A DNA stretch of 64,000 nt from assembly GCA_029582265.1 (NCBI GenBank), contig CM055823.1, positions 21,239,365 to 21,303,364 on the forward strand, written 5' to 3'. Under the pieces are notes generated by a model, which was not told the origin of the DNA, did no database searches, and saw only the letters and a program-made list of their open reading frames with translations. Position 1 is the first letter of the stretch. Each line of letters starts with the position of its first letter. Shown here piece after piece: positions 27,854 through 39,183 of the stretch. A program made the translations under genes and the position numbers. This DNA comes from Zoroaster sp. YZ-2022. Lineage: Eukaryota > Echinodermata > Asteroidea > Forcipulatida > Zoroasteridae.

Positions 27854-28467
27854 CTGTCTGATCTGTTTCAGTTCCCCTTCGGCCCTGTCCAAAAATTCTG
27901 TGATGTATTCCCCATCAATGATGAGTTCTGAAGTTGAAAATAACATTCATTGTTAATTCATTTTCACTGAACATTTAACTTTGTACAGTTCAGTGAGGAA
28001 ATAAATAAACTTACCACTACTTATAGTGTTTTACAGAGAAATTGCTTTGTTTTAAAAGAGAGAAATATTTTGTTCGAAACAGCTATAGCTTCAATCTTTT
28101 AAGATTGATAGGGGGAGCATACTGATTGAAACGTCAAGTTGTAACCAACCGGTTCTTTTCAGAACTACATGTATTTACTCAAAAGAGAATTTCTACATGG
28201 TGTCACCACATACTCAACTGCATGCAATACATCCATCATGGGAACAATTCCTTGTAAAATACCAGGTGTTGTAAAACTTAATTTCATAATTTGTTTCCCC
28301 CTCCCCATGCCCCATCCCCTTCTATACTGCACTGAGCTTGAGACTAACAAGGTTTACTCACCACTGATCTGTGACTTCAATTCTGAATGACGTGCACACG
28401 TTAGTGACAGCAGGTACTTGTTGACCGTTTTGGGTTGTTTCTCATTGCAGCAAGGGTCAGCACAATT
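27854..28467 (-). CDS. Unidentified gene, two candidate exons
   Basis: Exon 1 is 28467-28362: acceptor TTTTATTTAG, donor GTGAGT, 106 nt, beginning NCADPCCNEKQPKTVNKYLL. Exon 2 is 27927-27854: acceptor CAACTTCAG, donor GTAATT, 74 nt, containing DGEYITEFLDRAEGELKQ. They join in phase (G + AA = Glu) into one open frame of 60 codons. Exon 1 is cysteine-containing at its start; exon 2 is acidic and probably helical. I do not recognise the family. Exon 2 ends in phase 0 and no phase-0 partner was found downstream, so it cannot be linked to the exons at 9.1-10.4 kb. Clean splice sites and a phase match support a real gene; function is unknown. Confidence 0.5.
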
Positions 28468-28553
28468 CTAAATAAAAGGAAGAAATATATTTATGCAGGA
28501 TTTATGTAAAAGCTACATTCAGTTTTCAAATGATACACACACATGTACTTGAA

Positions 28554-28590
28554 ACTGCATTGGTACAAATCAGGTTTGTACCAATGCAGT
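28554..28590. repeat. Perfect 16-bp hairpin
   Basis: ACTGCATTGGTACAAA (28554-28569) is followed by a 5-nt loop and its exact reverse complement (28575-28590). It lies about 90 bp upstream, in gene direction, of the exon at 28467. Too short for a typical animal pre-miRNA. Confidence 0.8.
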
Positions 28591-29202
28591 ATATGGTTAA
28601 AACTGTGCTGCACGTTCAAGTTAGCTCTGGTTACTGTGGCGTAATAACAGGCAAAAACATGCTCGTCTAGCTCCAAATAGAGTGAAAATAAATGGCCTTT
28701 AAAAATACGTTTAGCTAGGTCCCATTGATCTATAATCGCTTATTAAATTCATGAAAATGAAGGCACCCTTGTCAGTGTGATGTCACCTGTGCTTGCAGGA
28801 TTTAAAAATGAAACGGTTGTTTGATGAGTAGCTGTGCATATAATTTGAAATTGTATGAATGTTCTATTTTGTTTGGTCTTTTGAGTAGACTGCATGGTAA
28901 CATTAAATTATTCTGGACATGTGCCGTGTACTTAAAAGAGACCTGGACGTATTTTAAATCACTTGAATGACTCCAACATTCTCAAATATACACACTGGGC
29001 TCTCTTGTACTCATCACATTTTATGACAACCACCAGTGTTGCTGATTATGCTCCAGTTAATGGCCTGCAGCTGATCAGGCATGATATTCGACCTTTGAAA
29101 AACTAGAACAATTTTATGGCGTTCAAAAGACCATGTACACATCCAGTAAATTGTCACAACACTATTGTTGAGGTGAAGTGTAGGCCACTAATCCAATGAT
29201 GC

Positions 29203-29700
29203 ATGACATGATGAAGTTCCAGACGATAGATAAGGAGGTGGCTGATGCAGCCCTATGCAAGATGATAAAACATGGATAGTACCTAACTCAAGAAGTGGTC
29301 ATATTCACCTTATTCAGCACAGACCCAAGAACGACCAACTCAATGAAAGGCTTGATGGCAACCAAGATGCTCAACACAGAAACACCAGATGAACTCAGAA
29401 TGGGGAAACCTGTTTTCCAAACGATCGCAAAGGACACCACACTTGTTGATCTTACTTGGACACACTTCATATTCAATGCTCTCAATATAAATTATAATTG
29501 GCTATCCTCTACTGTGGTCTCTTGACCCAGATTTTATGGTTGCAGACAGATTTGTAAAGATGGTTAAGTTGGTGAATGACATAGCAGAGTGAGGAGTGAA
29601 GATGATGAGCGACTTTGCCAACATCATTCGACAGTTTTGCAAAAGCATCCCTGAACGGAAGCACCCCGGATCCATGTGTTACGATCCGAAAATCTTCAAA
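29203..29700 (+). pseudogene. Relic of an uncharacterised invertebrate ORF family
   Basis: Broken plus-strand reading: FQTIDKEVADAALCKMIKHG, stop, then YLTQEVVIFTLFSTD, SMKGLMATKMLNTETPDE, GKPVFQTIAKDTTLVDLT (29284-29460), and after a frame change DPDFMVADRFVKMVKLVND followed by IAE, stop, GVKMMSDFANIIR and SIPERKHPG (29527-29665). The VND.AERGVK..SDFANI pattern is one I recall from large uncharacterised, probably element-derived, proteins of marine invertebrates. In-frame stops and a frameshift mark it as dead. No function is assigned. Confidence 0.45.
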
Positions 29701-29705
29701 CTATA

Positions 29706-32700
29706 GGTGAATGCAAATTACTCAAAAAGCCTGAATTTTCTCAGATGCAACAAAGAAATCAAACAAGGTCACACTGATATAAAGAACAAAGAAACAAAGT
29801 TATTTAATAATGAAAATATCGACGGGTTTAACAAGCGTACAATGATTAGGGTAAACAAGTGTACATCAAGAAAAGATCTTATACTAAATAAGAAGATCTT
29901 ACGGGCGAGGGCTGAGCAGGCTCCAGCGAAAATGACACAAAAACAGTTCTCTGACACGGTGTAAATAGAGCTGGACGTCGGGCGAATTCACCTTCAACAA
30001 ACGGCCGGAAATAGACGAAACCACGGGGACGCAAGTCGACTACCGTGACAAAATATGGGAAAGAAGAAATCCCAAAAATACTGAACTGTAGATTTAGTTC
30101 ACAAAATGTCTCTTCCGGAATTAAATTCAGCTCTCAGACACTTCACTCGGTCAAGACGAACTTTCTCAAAACACCCCACAGACGAGTCGTAAGCGACATC
30201 ACAGGTCCTAGCTGGTGTACACTGAAGTCTGGTTTTCAAGTCTTGTTTACCGAAGTCTTAATGGTTTGCTCAAATCCTGTTTAAAATCCTCTACCAGCCC
30301 GTATTTATAGTTTTTAATCCCTTCCTGAAAATACTAGAGATTTCTTCTTCACTTCACTTCTAGAAATTTCTGAAAATTACATCATTTTCCAAAAGAAACT
30401 TCCAGAACGTTCTTTCTATTCATAACCGTAAACATAATCCCGCCCCCCTTTGGGGTCAACACGCGGTCACGCACGGATTATCTTCACATACGGTTTGTGT
30501 GTATATATAACACATGATATAACAATCAACTTCTGTAGAAATACACTGTATTCATCACTCTTCAAAATACTTTGTAATAGAAACACAGGTCTTCTCAAGT
30601 CAATTAAATGTATGCCTACAGCAGTTACTCCATAGACAGGCTATACTATGTGTATTGGTCAAAACTGGCCTCAAGGTAATTTCTTCTTGTTAGAGCTGAG
30701 CTTCAAAATCAGTGCCTTGGTGATTGGATTGGATTTTTGTTTATATCTGCACTACTCAAAAATGGGAATCATCATACAAATTAAAAGTATGGTGATTGAT
30801 CAACCTATCTAATATTAATAGCATCTCAGAATGGAATTTTTGAAACAAGTCAGTTTTATGTAAACTGAAATAATCATGTTTTAAAGCCAGTATACATACA
30901 CCATTGTATCTATAAAACTGTATAAGTATACATACATGTACATGTATAAACATATCTGAATGCTTTCTCTCATTTTCTTAAAAATGACATTTGACTCAGG
31001 GATGATTATTGTGATAAAGTGAAAATGTAGGAAAATTTTTGCCATTATCGTAAGGCATATACTAGCCTCTAGCGGTTTACCTTTATAGCCATGATATACA
31101 AGGAAAGTTTCCATGGTCTAACATTAAAGCTAGTCGGAACCTGGTTTCATGGTAGGATTTTCAAAATCAAAAGGTAGGAAGAATATCATGCCTGATTAGA
31201 CAGAATAATTTCACCTGATGCTTGGCTTTAAATACCAACAAGGGATGTGTATAAATTGATGAAACAGTCTGATAAATTCAGCTCTGGTCAAATAATGTCA
31301 CCTATAGCACATGTACTACAACACTGTTGAATGGTTAGGCTTGTAAAGTCGAATCATTCTTTCTCATTACCCGACCGACTCCCATTTTCATGCTGGACTC
31401 AAAAATTCATTATTTTCAAAATATTTCATTATTTTGTATTGTTGTAGTTTACATTTAAAAAATTTCACGGGAAACAATGAATCAACTTTCATTATCCTTA
31501 CAAGCAGAACTGAGCGTTGTTATTTACACAAGTTATGTCACATTTGAATGAGTGATTTTGTCCCAAATTCTGTTGACTGACACACACTGGCTGAGGTTGT
31601 GTGGAGCCCTTCCTGGTCCTTTCTTTGGAGGCAAGCTCACACCACTGCTGTTCCTCATCTAGATGCAACCCGTGTCACCATCTCTGCAGTTATCTCGTCA
31701 ATCCCTGGAAGGTATCTCCTCAATATTGTTACTCTCCCATTAGCTGATACAGCACACTATAATGCAAACCATCCTTGCGCGGGAAACACAAAGGCCACAT
31801 TACACACAATCTTTTTAACTTAACTCTAAATGCAAATACATAATAAAAAAAATCACCGTGCACACAAATGAACAATGAGGTCGCACTCGCATATTCCCTA
31901 CATTTATTACAGTATTGACTGACGCCTTCAATCTTTTATTTTATACGAAATTGTGTGGTGCTTTTCCTGAGACCGCTGGGCCGCGGATACAAAATTACAA
32001 TGAAATAAAGAAGAACACAAATCCGTTAGTTTCAACCCTCAAAATGTTGCTCAGATCGAGAGGCAGTTGCGTTAATATTGAAAGGGTGGGGGCTGACGGG
32101 GGATGTGCCTGCGGGAGCTTATCGGATCCGTAAGAAAATCATTAGGGCTTGTAACCATCATAGAACCATAACTAGGGTCATGTAACAAAAATGTTTCAAT
32201 TCACTTGAAAAGTAAGGGGTGAGGTCATCCACAGATAGCCATTTGAAATGGAATCCCCCTCCTCAATAACAAAAATCACGGTACAGATCTCTTTATTAAG
32301 CTATACGACACTCTCGAAATATTTTGAACCATCATTCTGCGTGCGCCTTGACTGTTCAAGACGTTAGCCAGTCACATGTCTGTGCAACTCCGCAGTTAAG
32401 TATGTTTTTTTCCCGTTTGATAAACACGCGCAGGCATATAACAGGTTTTCGTTCTTTCAACAACGAATCGAATGTGCACAAGATCTACCTTGTTTAAAAA
32501 CACAAGTCCGCATCTGGGCTAGTATAAATCACTATGCATTAGACGCACGTGGTACATGAAAACATTATTGCGACATATTTTGTATAAAACACAAATTTGT
32601 ACAAAAATTAATTTGCTTCTGAAAATCTTGTCATTGGTGTGAAAAAGTCGAGAGCACAGTACGAAGCCACAACGGCGTAGCGGGCCTGGAAGCGATTTTC

Positions 32701-33418
32701 CTCTGCAGCATACTTCGTCAATGGCTCAGAAATCTATTTTAAAAATCGAGACAAGGTTTTGTCAACATTTTATTAATGTCTGTATCAATTCTTTTTTAAC
32801 TATAAAATATTAACTGAGAAGAAAATCCTTTCTGTATAATAGTAATTCACGGCTGGGGAAGATTGTTTTAAGAAAAATAAAGTCAAAACTTCATGTTTAG
32901 AATACAAATGCATATAGGTGAGTGTACAATTGACATTCTCGGACCGGAAGCTTTGTTGTTCTTGATGCTTCGTATTTTTGTAGCATTATATTCTTTGAGA
33001 ATTATAAAGTATTTTTTACTTTTTTTTGTATTCACGGTTGAAAAGGTACGTAAAAATACGGCCGTATTATATAACGTGCATGGCAACATTATCGGATGGA
33101 TTATTGTATTGTATAATAATCAGTGCTGAAGATGGGGGTGAGGTTTTCTTGCAAAATTAAATGACCTCGGGTACAAAAACTACAAGACTGATCCAATGGA
33201 TCTTTTTACTTTTACTTATTCGTACTTTTACTTTTACATCATAACTACGAAAAGTTTGAACAAGTTAAACCATTTTGCAAAATGTTTGGTACATTTTGAA
33301 TCATTTTGAGGAAATTGTTGAGAGTTTTGGAGAAATTTGGAGTTAGTTTTACAGACTCATTAACTGTTTTTAAAAAAGGAGGGAGCCAACCCACCACCCA
33401 CCCACAGTTCCGCCACCG
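29706..33418. other. Long stretch without supported gene
   Basis: Several ORFs of 60-85 codons lack motifs. Near 30430-30480 there is a GC-richer block. At 32640-32735 the minus strand is open and could hold a small exon (KYAAEENRFQARYAVVAS), but no convincing splice pair was found. Otherwise nothing is recognised. Confidence 0.4.
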
Positions 33419-33490
33419 GTATTTAGACAACAACAGTATAGGTTAACTTGCACCCAATACATTTGATTGTCTACTCGAGCTAAATTACTT
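33419..33490 (+). pseudogene. LRR exon, damaged (in-frame TAA)
   Basis: Reads YLDNNSIG-stop-LAPNTFDCLLELNYL, one leucine-rich repeat of the 24-residue type, ending exactly where a donor should be (GTCATA, a poor donor). The TAA at 33444-33446 replaces the residue before LAPNTF. The expected acceptor AG directly upstream is missing. Same design as the intact exon at 36080-36151. Confidence 0.65.
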
Positions 33491-35003
33491 GTCATAAACT
33501 TCAATGAAGCAGTAACCAGCCACAAATTATTGTGTGTTATTTAATTGACATCTGACATCGAGACAAAATTAGAGTATGAAGTTTGTGTTTGCCGATCGAA
33601 TAATGTATATGTATGCTGACTATTTTCTATTTAACGTCAATTTACAATGAGCTATATAGACGCTAGACAAATATCAAAGATCATTTTGTATAATTAGTGA
33701 AGTCTTTAATCAAAAAGATAATCATACTTGTAGAATTAGTTGTCTTTAATATGGAAAATAGAATATTTTGTTTTCCAAAATAAATTAAGTAAGACTAATT
33801 GCGGTGACACCATGTGAAATTCTCTATTGAGTGGTAATTAGTGATAATCGACGTTTCGATCAGTATGCTCTGATCATCATCAGTAGAAAATAAATTAAAT
33901 TCGTCACACTTTGTCGATTTTGTCAACAGTGGGCAGTGTGCCAACAAACATTTTAAGAACCTTTAGTATTGTCTATCGAAACTCTGTTTAGATTAATTAA
34001 CAAAATAATTTAAGATAGTATTTGACCGATTTAAGGAAAAGTTGTGAAAATAACAAAATGGCAGGCTTTAATGTTTTAATCCTAAGTAATAAGCAGCAAC
34101 ATTAATTCTGTACAGACCATTTCTTTAATGTATATCTGAATTTAACTAAAAACCATACGTATATAAATGAATATATAAAATGCAACCAAATGCATGCTCC
34201 ATATCACTCACTGTGTCGAACCATTATTTACATAATTATTCATGGCGTGTTTATATCACCCAGTTAAATTCAAATTATGTTACAGACGCCCCAACGTGCC
34301 GTTGGTGGCGGACTTTAAACTCAATCTCTGTTGTTAGTCAAGAGAAGACTCACGTGTATCTCGTCTTCGTATTTATAGATAATAATCATTTCTTATTTTA
34401 TTACATATATTTAGCATTAAAAGTAATCTCTACTTTAAGTAACATTATTATACAAGATTATTAACTATTTGTTGTAATTCTATATGTATTTTCTGAGAAT
34501 TCCTTATTTTCCTGACTAAAGTAATTGACAGTCGTACATTTTATGACGAATATTTTAAAACTTAAGAAATGCCATCTAAATCATTTGAGATTTCATTACA
34601 CGCCTATTTAAAAAATATTGACAGAAAGCATAATAATTGCTAAAATGATATATTTTGTTGTTTTCCTAAATCATTAATGCATTTTCCGTATAAATTAAGG
34701 TGTGGCCGCAAGATGGCGGCCGACACCAAGTTTTGGCGGGAGTCGCCATTTTAATTTAGTTTATTTATATTTGACTTATCCCTACATAAGATAAATAAGG
34801 TTTACTTTAGACTGGAATATTAATGATTATTCTGTTTATTCCTATAATGATTTTAATTATTTAAAAAATATTTTAAGACTTTAAACTCAATCTTTAAAAT
34901 ACAGAGAGAGACCTTCAATGCCGTTTCCTCTTCCCTTCAATTGACCTACTTAAAAAACTCAGTCACATATATATATAACCCTACTTCATGTTCAAGATCT
35001 TAG
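33491..35003. other. No gene seen; short palindromic GC-rich block
   Basis: AT-rich DNA. At 34700-34727 GGTGTGGCCGC..GCGGCCGACACC forms an imperfect palindrome that includes AAGATGGCGGC. AAAATGGCGAC lies on the other strand at 34741-34752. These resemble YY1-type promoter motifs but no gene start is evident. A CTGATGA..GAAAC hairpin on the minus strand near 33850-33890 is discussed under rejected items. Confidence 0.4.
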
Positions 35004-35064
35004 ATGTCTGGAAAAGAATAATATCAGTAAACTTTCACCCAAAACTGTTGATGGTCAAGAACTG
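35004..35064 (+). pseudogene. LRR exon, partial
   Basis: After the acceptor ATCTTAG the text reads CLEKNNISKLSPKTVDG and then QEL, one leucine-rich repeat. The 3' end is degenerate: an indel after DG puts a stop (TAA) soon after, and only a weak GTATAA donor is present. Its upstream intron (AACCCTACTTCATGTTC) resembles that of the exon at 36080, so the two are duplicates. Confidence 0.6.
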
Positions 35065-35118
35065 GTATAAATTTCAATCAAGTAATAATTAATGTTAAAT
35101 TAATTTACGCCCGACGAA

Positions 35119-35279
35119 AGAATAAATAAATAAATAAACGAACGAACGAACGAACGAACGAACGAACGAACAAACAAACAAACAAACAAACAAACAAACG
35201 AACGAACGAACGACCGAACGAACGAACCGACCGAATCCATCCATCCATCCGTCCATCCGTCCGTCCGTCCGTCCGTCAA
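35119..35279. repeat. Compound tetranucleotide array
   Basis: Successive blocks of AATA, AACG, AACA, AACG, then CCGA, CCAT and CCGT type repeats over about 160 bp. Each block is a one-base variant of its neighbour, as expected from successive expansion of point-mutated units. Minus-strand ORF text (FVCLFVCLFV) is an artefact. Confidence 0.92.
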
Positions 35280-35283
35280 TCAA

Positions 35284-36079
35284 TTTCGTGTTTTCTGCCA
35301 ATCGAAATGTTTATATGTATTTCCAATCGGCAGAATTGTTCAACTTGTTTGGGACCATGACAAGTATGATTTCAGGAAAATCATTGATTGATAGACCTAT
35401 AGTAATGATAGTTCAATTGTTTAATGTATATTTGATATATGATCATAATATTAAACATATCTCTATTTTGTATTGTTCGTTTAATTTACAAATCATCACA
35501 CTATATTCCACTATATCGCACCTGATAGCATGGTTTTTATCAAAGTAAAAAACGGATTTCTCTAAAGTTTATGAAATATTTGTTGATACCTTTCACCATT
35601 GCTTTTTTCTTAATAGTTATACATGTTGCCAGTTTGATTATTGCTGTTACTTGTCTCAATAAGATTGAGAAGTATGATTGCTTAATAAAAAGTGCATGGC
35701 ACTCCGTTCGGGTTTGAGGACGATCGGCCTTCCGTGACCGACCGCAACGAACCTAACATGTCCACCGTGCACAGAGCAGTATGGACCGTGGAAATGGTAC
35801 CGTACCGGTATCGTCCTTGCTCGCCTATTACTATTTACTAGTGCTATTTTCACAGAGCATGTATAGTCTCAGCTAGCTGCAGTGTGGATTTGTATTTTTC
35901 GTTTTAAACTAATTTACCAATCATCACACTACTTTCCACTATTTCTGTACACTCAACTGTTGTCTATTGAGATTTAATTGTAAATTTCACCAAGTACGCT
36001 GTCAGGAAAACCTAAGAACATTGTTGTCAAAATAACCATATTAACGACTTTGTTTAAACCCTACTTTGTTCTACCTTAG
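35284..36079. other. Probable intron between LRR exons
   Basis: No motif. It separates the LRR exons at 35004 and 36080. Confidence 0.35.
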
Positions 36080-36151
36080 ACTTCTGCAAAACAACAAAAT
36101 CAATGCAATTGCTCCAGGAACATTTGATGGTCTACAAAATCTCAAATACTT
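36080..36151 (+). CDS. LRR exon, intact, 72 nt phase 2
   Basis: Acceptor GTTCTACCTTAG, exon of exactly 72 nt, donor GTAAGT. The frame gives LLQNNKINAIAPGTFDGLQN and then LKYL, a single complete leucine-rich repeat with the conserved L, N, I and F.GL.NL positions. The exon is phase 2 to phase 2, so such exons can be added or lost without breaking the frame, as in LRR ectodomains of RXFP/LGR-type receptors and GRL101-like receptors. Upstream relatives at 35004 and 33419 are damaged. No other exon of this gene is visible downstream before the RTE-like element and the N gap. It is either part of a decayed receptor locus or an exon of a larger gene whose other exons lie outside the window. Confidence 0.65.
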
Positions 36152-36741
36152 GTAAGTATTCATGTCATGAATTTTAATCGCGCAGCATGTGAAGCCACCG
36201 ATTTTATCTTGACTTAAGTTGTCAAACTGCAAACAATTATAAATGAAGTGTGTAGTTCATTTTTAACGATCGAATTTTGTCTGCGTTTTCACTACGACAT
36301 ATAATTAGCAACATTTGTACAGATCCATTTAAAATCGTTTAAAACTAATTTACAATCAGTCTGAGGGCTGAAGGACAACGTTAATGGTCTAAACATCCAC
36401 ACTGATGAAAAGGCACAACCAAGACAACGGCCCCTAGTCCCCAGCTGCTCTAGGTACTGGCTGCAGCCTGAATGCTAAATGAGCAAGGGGTGCTAAGAAT
36501 CAATGTGTACACAACAGCTGCCTAAAATAACTTAAGGTTTGCACAATAAATACAAGAACACTCAGGACTGATGAAAAGTTTCAGGAACTTGAAAGTTAAC
36601 TTCAGAACATAAAATGGGATATCATTGGCCTAAGCGAAGTAAAAGAAAAGGAGAAAAACTAATACAATTCAAAAGGCAGAGATGATGTTTTACTACAAAG
36701 GCAGAGATGATGTTTTACTACAAAGGCAGAGATGGTGTTTT

Positions 36742-37097
36742 ATTTTTATTTTTATTTTTATTTTTTTATGCAATTCGCCCCACACAAGGCCAATGGCCAC
36801 TCCAAGGAGGGGGCTACTCAGTCATTAAGTTGTTACAACGACTCCACACTGAAGAAACCAGCCCCTCGCACCGAAACAAGACAAGTTAATAACCAGCCTC
36901 TTCACGGTGCGAATAGGACTGGGAGGGGTAACTAGTCCAGAACAAGGCAGTTGTTAAACTGCCTCTGCCCCTATAAGCAATTATGGTTAAGTGTCTTGCT
37001 CAAGGACACAAGTGTCACGGCCGGGATTCGAACCCACATTCTGCTGCTAAGACCAGAACTTGAGTCCGGCAAGCTAGACCGCTCGGCCATGACACTC
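36742..37097 (-). mobile_element. tRNA-Leu-derived SINE, copy 1
   Basis: Minus strand: tRNA-like head (37095-37012), body containing CTTGAGCAAGACACTTAACC, ending in an AAAAT-type repeat tail (36742-36767). The insertion lies in a 25-bp tandem array, so target duplication cannot be separated from pre-existing repeats. Confidence 0.8.
37012..37095 (-). tRNA. tRNA-Leu(CAA)-like head of the SINE, not a free gene
   Basis: 84 nt with acceptor arms GTGTCAT and GTGACAC, an A-box-like GGCCGAGCGGTCTA, anticodon loop ACTCAAGTT (CAA), a variable arm and the B box GGTTCGAATCC. The long variable arm and CAA anticodon fit tRNA-Leu. Because it continues into a SINE body with a repeat tail, it serves as the Pol III promoter of a retroposon rather than as a translating tRNA. 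Confidence 0.7.
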
Positions 37098-37391
37098 CAT
37101 AAAAGACAGAGATGATGTTTTACTACAAAGGCAGAGATGATGTTTTACTACAAAGGCAGAGATGATGTTTTACTATAAAGGCAGAGATGATGTCTGCCAA
37201 GAGGGAATGGGCTTCCTCAGAAATTTCCAACAGAATAATCAGCTACACAAACACAGGAACAAGACTGGCAAGGATCAAATTCCAGCTCTCAAAAAGCCAC
37301 TGCAGATAATCCAGGTTTATACGCCAACCAGCAGTCATGACGATGAAGAAGTGGATAAACTATATGAAGAAATATCAAACTTGCTGAATGA

Positions 37392-37891
37392 NNNNNNNNN
37401 NNNNNNNNNNNNNNNNNNNNNNNNNNNNNNNNNNNNNNNNNNNNNNNNNNNNNNNNNNNNNNNNNNNNNNNNNNNNNNNNNNNNNNNNNNNNNNNNNNNN
37501 NNNNNNNNNNNNNNNNNNNNNNNNNNNNNNNNNNNNNNNNNNNNNNNNNNNNNNNNNNNNNNNNNNNNNNNNNNNNNNNNNNNNNNNNNNNNNNNNNNNN
37601 NNNNNNNNNNNNNNNNNNNNNNNNNNNNNNNNNNNNNNNNNNNNNNNNNNNNNNNNNNNNNNNNNNNNNNNNNNNNNNNNNNNNNNNNNNNNNNNNNNNN
37701 NNNNNNNNNNNNNNNNNNNNNNNNNNNNNNNNNNNNNNNNNNNNNNNNNNNNNNNNNNNNNNNNNNNNNNNNNNNNNNNNNNNNNNNNNNNNNNNNNNNN
37801 NNNNNNNNNNNNNNNNNNNNNNNNNNNNNNNNNNNNNNNNNNNNNNNNNNNNNNNNNNNNNNNNNNNNNNNNNNNNNNNNNNNNNNNNNNN
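37392..37891. other. Assembly gap of exactly 500 N
   Basis: Placeholder gap. It hides the continuation of the RTE-like element. Confidence 0.99.
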
Positions 37892-38595
37892 AGTGGTTTA
37901 GTGCCAGACATTGGCTACCTAGAACATGTGGGCTATCATTGTCAATGGTCTGTCAAGGTAGTCACGCTTACCTGGTTTGGACTGAAGGCCTATCGCATTT
38001 GCGAACTTGTCATCATTATGTTTTTTTTACAATATAAGGTAGGAACGTTTGTCATATAAATACCGAGTCTGTCTGAAGGCGTCCTCTAGGGGACAGTATA
38101 TACTTGAATGTATGGGAAAATGTTACAAGATAATTTTAAATCTTTTCGTACGTATAGATTCCACATGCATCCCCTTTCACCCCCAAAATGCCTTTTACAG
38201 CATTATTTGAGCTAGTTAACATATGCAGAAATGTTCGGCGTAGAATACATTTGAGAATACCTATAATCTAAATATTAAAACAAAACTTCTGATGAATATT
38301 TGCATACGGCAATGCGTTTATTGCAATGTTTAGTTTCATCATTGACAGCAATTCCCCTGAGGGCGACATTTCCCTGTCCCAGTTGTAGCAATTACTTCCA
38401 TTTTGTTCTGACAAATTAAGCCATCGGACACCCTAATAGGAAATGAGCAGTGATGCCGGTGTGGGGGAAGGTACATGTGTCCCTTTCAACATTTGTCTTG
38501 GGGACGGTAATGGCACTGCTCCCACAACAATTATCATCTCCTCAAAACAAAGAATTACTCTGAGCGCACATAATTATATAATAAACATATTATAT
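37892..38595. other. No gene seen
   Basis: Nothing recognised. It ends in a short ATAATAATAAT run that is the tail of the next LINE. Confidence 0.5.
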
Positions 38596-39183
38596 AATAA
38601 TAATAATACAGAAGATTTATAATGCGCACATATCCACCGAGAAGTGCTCAAGGCGCTTTACAGTAAACACGAACTCATACAATAGCATAACAATACAATA
38701 GCAAATGCAAGTTTTAAGTTCTTCTCGAAGGAGTCAACAGATTGAGATTCACGAATGTATAGAGGTAAATCATTCCAAAGGCGTGGAGCCACAACTTCAA
38801 AAGAGCTGTCACCCCAAGAATGTTTTAACTTTTGTTCAGCCAGCAAAAAAAATTGCACTGGAACGTAACGTGTGAGAGGGGGCATAACATTTCAACAAGT
38901 CAGATATATATAATGGTGCACAATCATTCAAAGATTTGAAAACAAGCAATATTTTATAAATAATACGATATGATATTGGCAGCCAACGCAGATCTTTCAG
39001 GTTGGGGGTGATATGAAATGATTTTTTAGAGAGAGTCACAATACGTGCAGCAGTGTTTTGAATCTTTTGAAGTCGTCGTAGTTGATCCTGTGAAAGTCCA
39101 TAAAGCAGTGAATTTGTTATATCAAGACGAGATGTTATGAAGGAATGAACAATTTGTTCTGTTGCATCATAATTAAGATATTT
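38596..39183 (-). mobile_element. L2-like LINE (-), 3' portion
   Basis: The 3' end next to TAATAATAAT reads, on the minus strand, CTTGAGCACTTCTCGGTGGA and GCGCATTATAAATC. C-terminal RT text: YDATEQIVHSFITSRLD, LQKIQNTAARIVTL, DLRWLPISYRIIYKILLVFK, then APRLWNDLPLYIRES. It continues upstream, across a 3.1-kb plus-strand LINE insertion, at 42276-42575. Confidence 0.85.

Larger units (their letters stand above)
36672..37195. repeat. 25-bp tandem repeat, about 7 units, split by a SINE
   Basis: Unit AAAGGCAGAGATGATGTTTT followed by ACTAC. About 2.8 units lie at 36672-36741 and about 3.8 at 37102-37195. The SINE at 36742-37097 separates the two parts. Confidence 0.9.
36522..37391 (+). pseudogene. 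RTE-like LINE endonuclease fragment with internal amplification
   Basis: Shifting plus-strand frames give pieces of an APE-type endonuclease as in RTE elements: NTRTLRTDEKFQELE-like (about 36550-36600), KWDIIGLSEVK, GEKLIQF, YYKGRDDV, CQEGMGFLRN, LQIIQVYTPTSSHDDEEVD and LYEEISNLLN, ending in the N gap. The segment coding for YYKGRDDV is amplified as a 25-bp tandem repeat (36672-36741 and 37102-37195), and a SINE sits within that array. 25 bp is not a multiple of three, so the frame is lost. The rest of the element, including any RT, would lie in the gap; nothing after 37892 resembles it. Confidence 0.65.

Noticed and set aside
33845..33895. Hammerhead-ribozyme-like core on the minus strand (CTGATGA, stem GATCAG/CTGATC, GAAAC, GTC)
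   Set aside because: Stem II and the core bases fit, but the flanks do not pair as stem I and stem III is almost absent. A related copy near 28105 lacks the CTGATGA part. It is more likely a dispersed repeat phrase.
34700..34752. Bidirectional YY1-type promoter with a small MAADTK ORF
   Set aside because: AAGATGGCGGC and AAAATGGCGAC are suggestive, but the ORFs are under 30 codons and no splice-linked exon was found.
37012..37095. A genuine tRNA-Leu gene
   Set aside because: The tRNA-like sequence runs into a SINE body and repeat tail, and a second diverged copy exists, so it is treated as a SINE head.
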